The notes: generated by a model from the letters alone, not told the origin. A DNA stretch of 64,000 nt from Algibacter mikhailovii (GCF_014651495.1 NZ_BMWZ01000005.1:310001-374000), one strand, 5' to 3'. Positions 52,651 through 62,503 are shown, counted from the stretch's first letter. Numbers and translations are program-made.

Positions 52651-54663
52651 TTGAATCTTAAATTTTTCATTTTATTTGTTTTTTATAGTACTTTTCTTTG
52701 TTCTCAAGAGGATCTTAAATCTGATTTAGATAGTATTCAATATTATTTACGTCATTCAGAGAAAATCACATCAAAGAATTTAGAATCTAGCGTAAAATTT
52801 TCGTTACGAGCAAAATCATTATCCGAGAAGCTCGCCATAGACTCCTTGGTTTTACAAAGCGAAATAAACCTGTTATCCGCCTATTTCATTAAAGGGGAAA
52901 ATCCCCTGTTTTTAAAGCACAGTCATAAGTCTTTGAAACTTGCAAAAAAAATTCATGATTCTACTTCATTGGCTGTTGTAAATAAAAAATTAGGATATTT
53001 TTATTACGATAAACTAGTAGATAGTGCCTATTACTATAATTCTAAGGCAGAGAAGCTATTTCATATTTTAAAGGATAAATTTAATAGAGCAGTGGTATTG
53101 TTAGATATTGCATTGCTCCAGTATAATGGCAAAGATTATACAGGAAGTGAGCTAACAACTATTAATGGCCTTTCCTTATTGGATGACTTAGAGGAAACTC
53201 GGGAGGTTATTAAGTATAAATCTTATTTTTATAGTAATTTGGCTTCAGTTTTTGGTGCATTAGAGCAATACGAAGAAGCTATTGTCTACAATAACAAAGC
53301 TATAGACATACATAAAGATTTGTATGGTAGTGGCAGTATACCCGTTGCCAGACAAAAAAGTAATTTGGCCATTGTATATAGAAATTCCAAACGTTATGAT
53401 ATTGCTCTAAAATATTATACTGAAATTTTAGCCTATGAAAATTTGGTTAATGAAAATCCTGGTTTTTATGTTGCAGTATTGGGTAATTATGGATATACAC
53501 TATATTTAATGGGGCAAACGGAACAACTTCCTAAGTTGTATTTAGATGCCATAAAAATATGTGACAGTATTGGTAATACCTATCGATCTATTATAATTTA
53601 TCGGCGCTTGTCAGAGTATTACCAAAGTGAAAATATTAAGGATTCAGCAAAATTTTATGCACATAAGGCTAAAACTAGAGCCGAAGATTCTTTTGATGAC
53701 GAACTATTGGAATCCTTATTGCTTCTTTCGAAAATTGAGGAGGATAGTATCGCTGTAAAACATTATGATGCCTATATTACTCTTAATGATAGTATTATAA
53801 AAAACGAAAGAACGCTGCGTAATAAATTCGCGAGAATTCAATATGAAACCGATCAAATAGAAAAAGAAAATATCCAAATTGCTAAAGAACGTTTATGGCT
53901 TTTAATAATTTCAGTTGTTGTGGTTATTGCTTCCTTTTTATTATATCTTTTTATTACGCAGCGCAATAGGAATAGGGAGTTGCAATTGGTTCAAAAGCAG
54001 CAAGAAGCAAATGAAGAGATTTACAACCTAATGCTTACTCAAAATGAAGTTATTGAAGAGGCTCGAACTAATGAGAAAAAGCGAATTTCTCAAGAACTGC
54101 ACGATGGTGTTCTAGGGCGTTTATTTGGAACTCGATTGAGCTTAGATAGTCTTAATATGAACAATAGTATTGAGGCTGTTAAAACGAGAAGTGAATATAT
54201 TGATGGGCTAAAAACCATTGAGGAAGATATTAGAAAAGTATCTCATGAGCTTAATACAGATTTTGTCTCAGGCTCTGGGTTTATTGATATTATCAAAACC
54301 TTAATAGAAACACAAACCCTTGCTTACGGACTTAAATATGACTTGAAACATGATGAGGCCATAATTTGGGATGAGTTAGATAACAAGAAAAAAATTCATA
54401 TTTATAGAATCGTTCAAGAGTCCTTGCATAATATTTATAAACACGCCAATGCTTCGCACGTAAGTATTAGTTTTAAATTGAAAAAAAATGTAATTTGCTT
54501 CACGCTTAAAGATGATGGTTCTGGCTTTGATGTAACTAAAGCAAAATCAGGAATTGGATTGAAAAATATGAATTCAAGAATTAAGGAGATAGCAGGTAAC
54601 ATAGACATAAAATCTGAAATTAATACAGGAACTACAGTTATAATAGAAGTCCCAATAACATAA
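52651..54663 (+). CDS. TPR-containing sensor histidine kinase (HisKA_3 type)
   Basis: About 670 residues. The frame opens with GTG at 52594, but TTG at 52651 gives a normal signal peptide (MNLKFFILFVFYSTFLCSQ) and clears the upstream hairpin; no in-frame ATG exists nearby. Periplasmic TPR repeats (about 60-380), a membrane helix near 425-445 (LLIISVVVVIASFLLYLFI), a coiled coil, then a HisKA_3 dimerisation helix with the phospho-His in KKRISQELHDGVLGRLFG and a HATPase part (VQESLHNIYKHANA, DDGSGFD, GIGLKNM). It pairs with the response regulator ten bases downstream. Confidence 0.92.
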   Translation: MNLKFFILFVFYSTFLCSQEDLKSDLDSIQYYLRHSEKITSKNLESSVKFSLRAKSLSEKLAIDSLVLQSEINLLSAYFIKGENPLFLKHSHKSLKLAKKIHDSTSLAVVNKKLGYFYYDKLVDSAYYYNSKAEKLFHILKDKFNRAVVLLDIALLQYNGKDYTGSELTTINGLSLLDDLEETREVIKYKSYFYSNLASVFGALEQYEEAIVYNNKAIDIHKDLYGSGSIPVARQKSNLAIVYRNSKRYDIALKYYTEILAYENLVNENPGFYVAVLGNYGYTLYLMGQTEQLPKLYLDAIKICDSIGNTYRSIIIYRRLSEYYQSENIKDSAKFYAHKAKTRAEDSFDDELLESLLLLSKIEEDSIAVKHYDAYITLNDSIIKNERTLRNKFARIQYETDQIEKENIQIAKERLWLLIISVVVVIASFLLYLFITQRNRNRELQLVQKQQEANEEIYNLMLTQNEVIEEARTNEKKRISQELHDGVLGRLFGTRLSLDSLNMNNSIEAVKTRSEYIDGLKTIEEDIRKVSHELNTDFVSGSGFIDIIKTLIETQTLAYGLKYDLKHDEAIIWDELDNKKKIHIYRIVQESLHNIYKHANASHVSISFKLKKNVICFTLKDDGSGFDVTKAKSGIGLKNMNSRIKEIAGNIDIKSEINTGTTVIIEVPIT

Positions 54664-54673
54664 ACCCAAATTT

Positions 54674-55348
54674 ATGACCGAGAAAATAAAGATATTAATG
54701 ATTGATGATCATCCTATGATTATAGAAGGTTATCAAAACACACTGCTGTTTACAAAAAAGGATAATCAAGAATTGATAATCGATATCGCCAATAATTGTG
54801 ATGAGGCCGTACGAAGCATGGATAAATCAGTTGAATTGGATCTGCCTTATGATATTTTGTTTGTAGATATTAGCCTACCACCCTCATCAGACGGTTCAAT
54901 GACTTCTGGGGAAGATTTGGCCGAGTACGCCAGAAAGATTTTGCCCAATGCCAAAGTAATTATTTTAACAATGTTTAATGAGTCATTTAGAATTCATAAT
55001 ATTATTAAGACTATTGATCCTGAGGGCTTTTTGATTAAAAGTGATTTGACTTCAAGTGAACTGGCTAGTGCATTTCAGGCGGTACTTAATAATCCGCCGT
55101 TTTATAGCGGGACCGTAAACAGTTTTATCAGGAAATCAATTACTAATGATATTGTGATTGATGATAAAAACCGGAAGATACTTTATTTGTTATCTCAGGG
55201 CGTAAAAACAAAGAATTTAGCACCACATTTAGATATCTCATTAAGTGCTGTTGAAAAGCGAAAAAAGCAACTTAGGGAAATTTTTGAAGTTAATGATGGA
55301 CAAGATGAAACGTTGCTTCGAGAAGCCAGAAAGACTGGTTTTGTGTAA
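54674..55348 (+). CDS. response regulator with divergent helix-turn-helix output
   Basis: 224 residues. Receiver domain (about 5-135): MIDDHPMI, phospho-Asp in ILFVDISLP, and the K of FLIKSDL. The output part (about 150-205) occupies the place of a NarL/LuxR helix-turn-helix (ILYLLSQGVKTKNLAPHLDI, then SLSAVEKRKKQLREIF) but lacks the usual LTxRExEVL opening, so it is a divergent member. Partner of the preceding kinase. Confidence 0.88.
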   Translation: MTEKIKILMIDDHPMIIEGYQNTLLFTKKDNQELIIDIANNCDEAVRSMDKSVELDLPYDILFVDISLPPSSDGSMTSGEDLAEYARKILPNAKVIILTMFNESFRIHNIIKTIDPEGFLIKSDLTSSELASAFQAVLNNPPFYSGTVNSFIRKSITNDIVIDDKNRKILYLLSQGVKTKNLAPHLDISLSAVEKRKKQLREIFEVNDGQDETLLREARKTGFV

Positions 55349-55510
55349 TCGATTGTAGCAAATTTGGATTTGTGAACATTTTTTTTAAAAAATATACGAT
55401 TTTTTTTGGTCTTGAAAGATGCGCTATAGTTTAAAACTACTACTTAACCGCAAGTCTACTGTGGTTTTCCCGCAGCTTAAAAAGAAAGAGATTACTTATA
55501 TTTGAATATT

Positions 55511-55608
55511 CATTCTTCAAAAACTAATTAATTCCTCAATTATTTTTGTCGATAATAGCAAATTATAATACCCTGCAGAAGTGAGAGACCTGCAGGGTTT
55601 CTTTTTTT
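55511..55608 (+). ncRNA. candidate small RNA in the gap after the response regulator
   Basis: A full TATATTTG box at 55497-55504 lacks a TTTG partner at the right distance but would start a transcript near 55511, which would end after about 98 bases at the strong terminator 55570-55608. That terminator lies over 220 bases past the response-regulator stop. The rest of 55349-55812 shows only a short hairpin CTGTGG-TTTTC-CCGCAG (about 55459-55475). A plain long 3' end of the upstream gene is the main alternative. Confidence 0.25.
55570..55608 (+). terminator. strong intrinsic terminator
   Basis: Perfect 9-bp stem ACCCTGCAG / CTGCAGGGT with 11-base loop and a long T-run. Confidence 0.88.
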
Positions 55609-55812
55609 AATGTCAGGATTTCTTTGATGCTTAATGAATTATTAATAGCATGGATGGTTTAACATGCCATAGACTTCTAATAAATAGTCGTTTTGAGATG
55701 ATGTGTCTTTTTTGTTAAATAGATCTGGTAAGTTCTTGTACTGCGTTAATTTGCTATAGAATACAGATTAATTTTTGAAATAAAATTGTATTTTTCAGTT
55801 TTTAACCATACC

Positions 55813-56289
55813 ATGAAATCATTTTTTATTATTGTCTCTTTTTTTGTGCTTTCATCATGCGATAATTTGAATGTAAAAAAAACATCTTCAGAGGCTATTT
55901 TAAACGAAGAGTTACAGACCTTTAATTGGGATGATGTTGATGTGTATCCTAGTTTTTCAGTCTGTGATAATTTGTCTTCAAAAACGGAACAACAAGCGTG
56001 TTTTCAAAACACTTTAGTGAGTCGTATTACAGATTATTTAACAAAAGAGGACCTTGTAGTGACACAAGATATTAATGATACCATACTCTTAAGCTTTCGG
56101 GTTGATAGATTGGGTAAATTGACTGTGCTCCAAGTGGATCTCGATTCTATTACTGAACGAGAAATTCCAAATATTAAGAGGTTAATTAATCAAAGTTTAG
56201 ATACATTACCAAAGGTTTATCCAGCAATTAAAAGAGGGCAACAAGTTATTACAGAGTTTAATTTGCCTATTATTATAAATGTAAGGTAG
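55813..56289 (+). CDS. putative lipoprotein with TonB C-terminal-like domain
   Basis: About 158 residues from ATG 55813 (an in-frame TTG at 55786 lies before the signal peptide). Lipobox LSSC. The region from about 90 to the end (TILLSFRVDRLGKLTVLQVD, then INQSLDTLPKVYPAIKRGQQ and a final beta strand) resembles the C-terminal domain of TonB energy transducers, yet the protein has no N-terminal membrane anchor other than the lipid. Two Cys (SVCDN, QACFQ) may pair. Function unknown. Confidence 0.7.
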   Translation: MKSFFIIVSFFVLSSCDNLNVKKTSSEAILNEELQTFNWDDVDVYPSFSVCDNLSSKTEQQACFQNTLVSRITDYLTKEDLVVTQDINDTILLSFRVDRLGKLTVLQVDLDSITEREIPNIKRLINQSLDTLPKVYPAIKRGQQVITEFNLPIIINVR

Positions 56290-56290
56290 C

Positions 56291-57412
56291 CTAGTTTTTA
56301 AAAGTTCTTCCTTTCCAAGCGTATCCAAAAAATAGAGATTTTAAGGCTATGTAGGCGCTGAAAAATGGGTAAATTAAAAAGCCTAACGGATAGGTTTTTA
56401 GTACCCTTTGTTGGTTGAAAAAACGAGCAGATTTAAAGATAATTAAGAAATCGATATTAAACTTAATAAATAAAATATAGGCAAAAATTTTCAAGTCAAT
56501 ACTAGTGGTTAATAAAAGCAGAAAGGCTAAAGTTATATAGGTGTTCATAAAAAAAACAATGCTACCCATGGCTTTGCCAAATGAATTGTAAGCCTTTGTT
56601 TTTGACGCCCATCTTACATGTTGTGCAACTAATCTCCCCCAAGTAGGTTGTCCTGTAGTAGATACAATAGCGTGGTTACATTTCAGGTATTGCACCTGTT
56701 TATTATTGGCTTTAACCATTTTTTCAAGAAGAAAAATATCGTCACCACTAGCTCTATTAGTGTTGCCTTTAAATCCCTTAAGTTCATTGAACAATGCTTT
56801 GCGGTAGGCGAAATTAGCGCCATTGCTCATAAATGGTTTGTTAATTCCGAAACCGCCAATGGTAGCACCTTGTAAACTGAGATGATTTAGTAATTGAAAC
56901 TGCTTTAAAAAGGTCCCTTCTTGAATATAAGAAACAGGCGCTGCTATGCAAGAGGCGTCCCTTTGTTGAATGAATTCATCATAACTATTAAGCCAGTATT
57001 TAGGAAGGACGCAATCAGCATCTGTTGTGATAATCCAATCGTAGTTAGAGTTTTTTATGCCTAAGCTTATGGCGTCTTTTTTTGGTGATCCTGTTTGTCT
57101 TGTATTGGGTAATATTTTGAAGGTTAAATTAGTATCCACCATGAAATTGTTAATGATTTCTACAGAATGATCCTCAGAGGCATCATCAAGAAGAATGACT
57201 TCAAATAAGTGATTGGGATACTCAAGTGCTTGTAAAGATTGCAATAACTTGGGTAAGTGCTCTGCTTCATTTCTAAAAGGAATCACAATTGAAAATTTCG
57301 TTTTAGACGGGAGGTCATTTAGATGGAATAATTTTATTTTATCGAAACCGTAAACAAAAAATCCTATTGTAATTAAATAGAGTAGGGTGATGCAAATACC
57401 AAATATCATCAT
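56291..57412 (-). CDS. glycosyltransferase family 2
   Basis: 373 residues. One N-terminal helix, then the GT-A domain (about 40-250): FSIVIPFRNEAEHLPKLLQS, VILLDDASEDHS, the DxD-type TTDADCVLP, and RASGDDIFLLEK. Two or three C-terminal membrane helices (about 285-365). It is the membrane-bound processive or lipid-linked type. The start touches the stop of the flippase-like gene by one base, so the two form a unit and probably make or export a glycolipid or glycan. Confidence 0.92.
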   Translation of the reverse strand: MMIFGICITLLYLITIGFFVYGFDKIKLFHLNDLPSKTKFSIVIPFRNEAEHLPKLLQSLQALEYPNHLFEVILLDDASEDHSVEIINNFMVDTNLTFKILPNTRQTGSPKKDAISLGIKNSNYDWIITTDADCVLPKYWLNSYDEFIQQRDASCIAAPVSYIQEGTFLKQFQLLNHLSLQGATIGGFGINKPFMSNGANFAYRKALFNELKGFKGNTNRASGDDIFLLEKMVKANNKQVQYLKCNHAIVSTTGQPTWGRLVAQHVRWASKTKAYNSFGKAMGSIVFFMNTYITLAFLLLLTTSIDLKIFAYILFIKFNIDFLIIFKSARFFNQQRVLKTYPLGFLIYPFFSAYIALKSLFFGYAWKGRTFKN

Positions 57413-58389
57413 TACAATGCTGCGCTTTTAACTGGTTTAAAATTCAGGACAAAATAACTACCTATGAGACTGGGGAAAACAAAATTTAAGAGCCACATCA
57501 AGGTTGTGATGCATAAAACGCTTAGTTCATTAACATCTAGGAAAGAGAATAAATACACGGAAACACTCCCTTTAATAACAACATCAAAAATAAATATTGA
57601 TGGTAGCACCGAGACTATAAGATACATGGACATTATAACAGACATGGCATCAAAATAGTTGATATTCACTTGGAATAATTGGAGCAAAAAATAAAATTGG
57701 AAGGAGAAAATAAGGTATCTAGAAAAAGAATAGAGTAAGCCTTTAGTTAATAGTATTTTGGGATAGCTTGAAATACGCTGTTTTAATTTAGGAATGGAAA
57801 GACCGGCTATGGTGTATTTACTGTAATTAAGTATGACAAGTAGGGTGATTAGAATCACGACACTAAAAAGCGTGTATACTAAAAGATTATTATAATCAAG
57901 GGCTAATTGATTGTAGTTTAACCAGAGGTAGCTTAGACCAACACCGCCTAAACAGATGGTAATAGACAATTGTAGTAAGTTGCTTAAAAAATTAATAAGC
58001 AAAATAGATTTTCTTAAATTCGGTTGAAAATAAAGTGCTTTCGCACCGTATTCTCCAATTCTATTAGGTGTGAATAATGAAGCTGTTAACGACCCAAGAC
58101 TTTGTGCTAAAGCGGCTTTAAAATCAATCTTTTTTATGGGATGAACAAGGGATTGCCATTTTAATGTTTCCAGTAACCAATTAAGACAAGTAAGTACTAA
58201 CAGCACTAGGGTGTTTTGAATTGATAGAATGTTTTTGCTAGATATAATATTGAAGAAATCAGTGTATGTGATTTCTTCTAGACCAGCTATTTTAAAGTAT
58301 ATGAATGCAAATGATGCGATGACAATACTTAGCTTAATAAGTATAAAAAATAATTGATTAGTTTTGTATGATTTGATAAGCGCGGTCAT
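57412..58389 (-). CDS. flippase-like membrane protein (UPF0104 / lysylphosphatidylglycerol synthase TM region family)
   Basis: 325 residues with about eight membrane helices. Segments LNWLLETLKWQSLV and SLGSLTASLFTPNRIGEYGA are typical of the AglD/MprF-N-type family thought to flip lipid-linked compounds. Only 27 bases separate its start codon from that of the divergent barrel protein at 58417, so the two promoters must overlap the coding starts. Confidence 0.87.
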   Translation of the reverse strand: MTALIKSYKTNQLFFILIKLSIVIASFAFIYFKIAGLEEITYTDFFNIISSKNILSIQNTLVLLVLTCLNWLLETLKWQSLVHPIKKIDFKAALAQSLGSLTASLFTPNRIGEYGAKALYFQPNLRKSILLINFLSNLLQLSITICLGGVGLSYLWLNYNQLALDYNNLLVYTLFSVVILITLLVILNYSKYTIAGLSIPKLKQRISSYPKILLTKGLLYSFSRYLIFSFQFYFLLQLFQVNINYFDAMSVIMSMYLIVSVLPSIFIFDVVIKGSVSVYLFSFLDVNELSVLCITTLMWLLNFVFPSLIGSYFVLNFKPVKSAAL

Positions 58390-58416
58390 TGGTGCAAATT
58401 AAACTAATATTAATTA

Positions 58417-59058
58417 ATGATATTAAAAAATATAGGAAAAAGCAGAACATTAATATGTTCAATTGTATTAAGTTTTTGCTTTTTTTTGGGCCTGTCTCAA
58501 GGGGATACAAGTACAATAAAAGCGCAATTTGCTCTAGGTATTAATAGCCCTGCTGCTAATGGTTTTGTGGCCGACTATAAGTCAAAGGCTATAAATTTTC
58601 CATCAATAAACTTAGGGGTTCAATATTTAGGAGCAAAAGGACTGGGCGGGAAGCTCGATTTTGGTTTTAATCGATTTTCAAATGCGAATGATTCGCCTGA
58701 ATTTAAAACAAATTATACGCGTATAAATGGCCAATTGGTCTATGACCTATCTCGGATAGTTTGGTTTTCAAATAGAGTGGTACCTTTTGTTCATGCTGGC
58801 CCAGGAATAACTCTAATAAAACCTTTGGGTAATTTCGGAGAGAATAATACCTCCTATTTAAATGCTATGACGGGTTTAGAAGTGCATTACGGTATTTCAG
58901 ATATTCTATCAATATATTTAGATACGTCTTATATTTTTGGATTTGGAAAAGATTTTGATCCCGTTTTTAAAGGTTTTGGCGCTTTTAATGGGAATTTATT
59001 AACAGTAACTATTGGGGCATCTATTTCCTTAAGTGGTTGTTATTATTGTAGAGATTAA
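58417..59058 (+). CDS. outer-membrane beta-barrel protein
   Basis: 213 residues. Signal peptide to about residue 28 (FFLGLSQG), then eight to ten amphipathic strands of the OmpA/OprF-like barrel kind ([33 protein letters not shown]), but with no C-terminal peptidoglycan domain. It ends with an unusual [10 protein letters not shown] tail. The stop overlaps the ruvC start by one base, an odd pairing of an envelope protein with a DNA-repair gene. Confidence 0.8.
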   Translation: MILKNIGKSRTLICSIVLSFCFFLGLSQGDTSTIKAQFALGINSPAANGFVADYKSKAINFPSINLGVQYLGAKGLGGKLDFGFNRFSNANDSPEFKTNYTRINGQLVYDLSRIVWFSNRVVPFVHAGPGITLIKPLGNFGENNTSYLNAMTGLEVHYGISDILSIYLDTSYIFGFGKDFDPVFKGFGAFNGNLLTVTIGASISLSGCYYCRD

Positions 59059-59606
59059 TGCAGGAAAGAATTATTTTAGGAATTGACCCTGGTACAACCA
59101 TAATGGGATTCGGACTCATAAAGGTAGTGGGTAAAAAGATGGTTTTTTTGCAGCTTAACGAGCTAGACTTAAAGAAGTATAGCGACCATTACATAAAGCT
59201 AAAACTTATTTTTGAACGTACCATTGAGCTTATAGATAGCTATAATCCTGATGAAATTGCTATTGAAGCACCTTTTTTTGGTAAGAATGTACAAAGTATG
59301 CTGAAATTGGGAAGAGCTCAAGGGGTGGCTATGGCTGCTGGTTTAAGTAGAGAGGTTCCAATAACCGAATATTTACCAAAAAAGATAAAAATGGCTATTA
59401 CGGGTAATGGTAATGCCAGTAAAGAACAGGTGGCTAAAATGCTACAAAGTTTACTAGGTCTTAAAACACTTCCAAAGAATTTAGATGCCACTGATGGTTT
59501 GGCGGCAGCTGTATGTCATTTTTATAATTCTGGACGTGTTAATGTGGGTAAAAGTTATTCGGGATGGGATGCTTTTGTAAAGCAGAATCCTAAAAAAATT
59601 GGTTAG
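59058..59606 (+). CDS. ruvC: crossover junction endodeoxyribonuclease RuvC
   Basis: 182 residues, usual length. Resolves Holliday junctions together with RuvAB. The four acidic catalytic positions are visible: the Asp of [13 protein letters not shown], the Glu of AIEAPFF, and the Asp pair of [13 protein letters not shown]. The ruvA/ruvB genes are not in the window. Translationally coupled to the barrel protein upstream (TAATG). Confidence 0.96.
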   Translation: MQERIILGIDPGTTIMGFGLIKVVGKKMVFLQLNELDLKKYSDHYIKLKLIFERTIELIDSYNPDEIAIEAPFFGKNVQSMLKLGRAQGVAMAAGLSREVPITEYLPKKIKMAITGNGNASKEQVAKMLQSLLGLKTLPKNLDATDGLAAAVCHFYNSGRVNVGKSYSGWDAFVKQNPKKIG

Positions 59607-59618
59607 TCTTATGTATTA

Positions 59619-60764
59619 ATGGCAGGTATCTATATCCATATTCCATTTTGTAAACAAGCATGTTTTTATTGCGATTTTCATTTTTCAACGTCCTTAAAAA
59701 AAAAGGATGAACTCATGGCTTGTTTGGTTAAGGAATTGGAAATTAGAAGTGTAGAATTAGCCAATCAAACTATTGAAACCATTTATTTTGGTGGAGGTAC
59801 CCCTTCATTGTTAACAATTGAAGAATTACAATTACTTCTTGAAACCGTACATAAGTTCTATGCGGTCAGTGAACATCCAGAAATTACTTTAGAGGCTAAT
59901 CCTGATGATTTAACTAAAGATCGTATTATCGAATTCTCTAAAAGCCCAATTAATAGATTAAGTATTGGCATTCAGTCTTTTTTTGATGATGATTTAAAAA
60001 GTATGAATAGGGCACATAATGCTGAGGAATCAAAGTTGTGCTTGGAATATGCATCCAAGTATTTTGATAATATTACTATTGATCTTATTTATGGCGTTCC
60101 AGAGATGAGTTTAGAGAAATGGAATAAAAATTTAGATATGGCACTACGTTTTGGGGTCAATCATATTTCAAGTTATGCACTCACTGTGGAACCTAAAACA
60201 GCTTTAGATGCATTTATTAAAAAGGGAATCTATCCGCCATTAGATGAAGACCTGGCATTACAGCATTTTAATGCTCTTGTAAAAAAAACAGAAAGGTATG
60301 GACTAGTGCATTATGAAATTTCAAATTTTGGAAAACCACATTATTTTTCAAAACATAATACCAGCTACTGGCAAGGGAAGTCTTATCTTGGAATAGGACC
60401 TTCAGCCCATTCATTTTTTGGAGATACACGCAGTTGGAATGTGGCTAATAATAACAAATATATTCAGGCTATTCAAGGCGGGATATTACCACGTACTGCC
60501 GAAAAACTCTCTAAACAGGATCAGTTTAATGAATACTTAATGACTGGTTTACGCACCATATGGGGTGTGTCCTTTAATAAAATTGAAACTAATTTTGGTC
60601 TAGACTTTCTCGAACATTTAAAAATAGTTTCAGAAAAGTTTATAAAACAGGAGCTACTTATCTTAGTCCATGAGCAAGAGCCGCATCCTGCTAGTATTTT
60701 AAAAACGACAACAAAAGGAAAATTTTTAGTTGATGGAATTGCTTCAGAATTGTTTATGATTTGA
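59619..60764 (+). CDS. hemW: radical SAM heme chaperone HemW
   Basis: 381 residues. The radical-SAM cluster motif CKQACFYC (CxxxCxxC) follows IYIHIPF at the N-terminus; IYFGGGTPSLL, EANPDD, RLSIGIQSF and the C-terminal HemN-like domain (about 300-375) complete the family pattern. Often annotated as oxygen-independent coproporphyrinogen III oxidase, but the motif CxxxCxxC without the fourth Cys of HemN (CxxxCxxCxC) points to HemW. Twelve bases after ruvC. Confidence 0.93.
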   Translation: MAGIYIHIPFCKQACFYCDFHFSTSLKKKDELMACLVKELEIRSVELANQTIETIYFGGGTPSLLTIEELQLLLETVHKFYAVSEHPEITLEANPDDLTKDRIIEFSKSPINRLSIGIQSFFDDDLKSMNRAHNAEESKLCLEYASKYFDNITIDLIYGVPEMSLEKWNKNLDMALRFGVNHISSYALTVEPKTALDAFIKKGIYPPLDEDLALQHFNALVKKTERYGLVHYEISNFGKPHYFSKHNTSYWQGKSYLGIGPSAHSFFGDTRSWNVANNNKYIQAIQGGILPRTAEKLSKQDQFNEYLMTGLRTIWGVSFNKIETNFGLDFLEHLKIVSEKFIKQELLILVHEQEPHPASILKTTTKGKFLVDGIASELFMI

Positions 60765-60776
60765 TTATATTTGAGT

Positions 60777-61526
60777 ATGATCGCAGCTATTCAATATAAT
60801 TCCAGAAAACTTCAAATTAATTTAAATGAACCTATTGATATTTCTATGCCGCTTAGGGCATCAAAGAGCAATGTAAATGCATGGTATGTAGATGAACCAA
60901 AGATAGAACCTGCTAGAGATGGCGAGTGGATCGCAAGTGTTAAAGAAGGCGCTTGTATTAATTTTAATAATATCTCTTTTAATCCACATGCCCATGGTAC
61001 ACATACAGAGTGTGTGGGTCATATTACGGAGGAGGTATACTCTATAAATGAAAATTTAAAGCAATTTTTCTTTTTGGCAGAAGTTATCACCGTGGCTCCA
61101 GAACGTTTTGATGACGATTTGGTTATTTCTAAAAAACAAATACAGTTTGCTTTGGGTAATAAAAAGCGTGACGCCGTAATTATTAGAACGATGCCCAATA
61201 CTAGAGATAAAATTTCTAGACAATATTCTAATACCAATCCAACATATTTAATGGAAGAGGCAGCTATTTATTTGAGGGAAAAGGGGGTGAAACATTTGTT
61301 AATAGATTTACCCAGTGTTGATAAAGAAAAGGATGATTGTCAGCTTTTAGCGCATCATGCTTTTTGGAATACTAAAGGTAAGTTGCGAATGGATGCGACC
61401 ATAACCGAGTTTATTTACGTGTCTAATAAGGTGGAAGATGGTAGATACTTTTTAAATTTACAAATAGCACCTTTTGAGAATGATGCAGCACCAAGTAAGC
61501 CCATATTATATAAAATTATAGACTAA
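60777..61526 (+). CDS. cyclase-family metal hydrolase (kynurenine formamidase-like)
   Basis: 250 residues from ATG 60777 (TTG at 60771 also in frame). The family motif HxGTHxD appears as HAHGTHTE, with Glu in place of the last Asp; other conserved points are ILIDLPSVDKEKDD and HHAFW. Members use one or two metal ions to hydrolyse amides or lactones such as formylkynurenine. The substrate here is unknown. Follows hemW by twelve bases. Confidence 0.88.
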   Translation: MIAAIQYNSRKLQINLNEPIDISMPLRASKSNVNAWYVDEPKIEPARDGEWIASVKEGACINFNNISFNPHAHGTHTECVGHITEEVYSINENLKQFFFLAEVITVAPERFDDDLVISKKQIQFALGNKKRDAVIIRTMPNTRDKISRQYSNTNPTYLMEEAAIYLREKGVKHLLIDLPSVDKEKDDCQLLAHHAFWNTKGKLRMDATITEFIYVSNKVEDGRYFLNLQIAPFENDAAPSKPILYKIID

Positions 61527-62135
61527 ATGGATGCAATTTTAGGAATTTTAATAGGTATTGTTTGTGGCTGGGGCTTGTTTGCTTATTATCAAACCTTAAA
61601 GCAAAAACAATTGGTTGACTCACAATCAACCATATTATTGGATAAAATAAAAACCGTTTGTAGATTAATCACTGTGGAGGGTGATTTTGCTGAAATTTAC
61701 CATTACCAAGATGTCAAGCAGCGCTTATTGAAAATGGTGTCTAGCAGAAAGAAAGCCTTAGTGGTTATTAATGCTAAAGCTCACGTTGGGTTTGATTTGT
61801 CTAAAATAGTACTCCGCGCCAATAACAGTAAAAAGAAAATTATTCTCGAGAAATTCCCACAACCAGAGGTCTTATCTATTGAAACGAATTTGAATTATTA
61901 CGATAAATCAGATGGCTTGTTTAATAAGTTTGACGCTTCTGATTTAACCGGTTTGCAAAAAGAAGCCAAATTGCACATCAAAGACAAAATACCTGAGAGT
62001 GGTCTTATTCAGGCCGCACAAAAAGAAGCCTTAGAAGCTGTGTTACTCATAGAGACTATTGTAGAAACCATTGGTTGGAAATTAGATTACTCAGATCTTA
62101 AAATAGAAGAAAGTAAAATGGCCGAAATACAATAA
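61527..62135 (+). CDS. DUF4230 domain protein, membrane-anchored
   Basis: 202 residues. An N-terminal membrane helix (AILGILIGIVCGWGLFAYY) anchors a DUF4230 domain (about 40-190) seen in VEGDFAEIYHYQDVKQRLL, VVINAKAHVGFDLSKIVL and the C-terminal helix. The function of the family is unknown. It starts directly after the cyclase stop and its own stop overlaps the next start by one base. Confidence 0.88.
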   Translation: MDAILGILIGIVCGWGLFAYYQTLKQKQLVDSQSTILLDKIKTVCRLITVEGDFAEIYHYQDVKQRLLKMVSSRKKALVVINAKAHVGFDLSKIVLRANNSKKKIILEKFPQPEVLSIETNLNYYDKSDGLFNKFDASDLTGLQKEAKLHIKDKIPESGLIQAAQKEALEAVLLIETIVETIGWKLDYSDLKIEESKMAEIQ

Positions 62136-62503
62136 TGGATATTGAACAAATTAGAACGTATTGCTTAGGTAAAAAGGAGACTACTGAGGGATTTCCTTTT
62201 GACCAGGACACATTGGTTTTTAAAGTGTTAGGTAAAATGTTCGCGCTAATTTCATTAAAAAAGTGGGAACAGGGTGAGGCAGCCATTAATTTAAAAGCAA
62301 ATCCCGAATATTCAGAACTTCTTCGAGCAGACTATAATAGTATTCGTCCTGGATTTCATATGAGTAAAAAACATTGGAATACGCTTTATATTCACGAAGG
62401 TGAATTGACTTCAGATTTCATTAAAACCCTTATCGATCATTCTTATGATATGGTTGTTCAAGGTATGACTAAGAAAAATCGCGATCGTTTGAATGTAAAG
62501 TGA
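62135..62503 (+). CDS. MmcQ/YjbR-family DNA-binding-like protein
   Basis: 122 residues, the usual length. Family marks are IEQIRTYCLGKKETTEGFPF at the start, KMFALISL in the middle, and the SIRPGFHMSKKHWNTL segment. CyaY-like fold; DNA binding has been proposed for the family but the role is not settled. Overlaps the DUF4230 gene by one base (TAATG), last gene of the ruvC-hemW-cyclase-DUF4230-yjbR run. Confidence 0.92.
   Translation: MDIEQIRTYCLGKKETTEGFPFDQDTLVFKVLGKMFALISLKKWEQGEAAINLKANPEYSELLRADYNSIRPGFHMSKKHWNTLYIHEGELTSDFIKTLIDHSYDMVVQGMTKKNRDRLNVK

Noticed and set aside
55419-55505. 28-codon ORF MRYSLKLLLNRKSTVVFPQL... in the gap after the response regulator
   Set aside because: Very short, no signal peptide or conserved motif; could be chance. 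Left open only as part of the small-RNA question.
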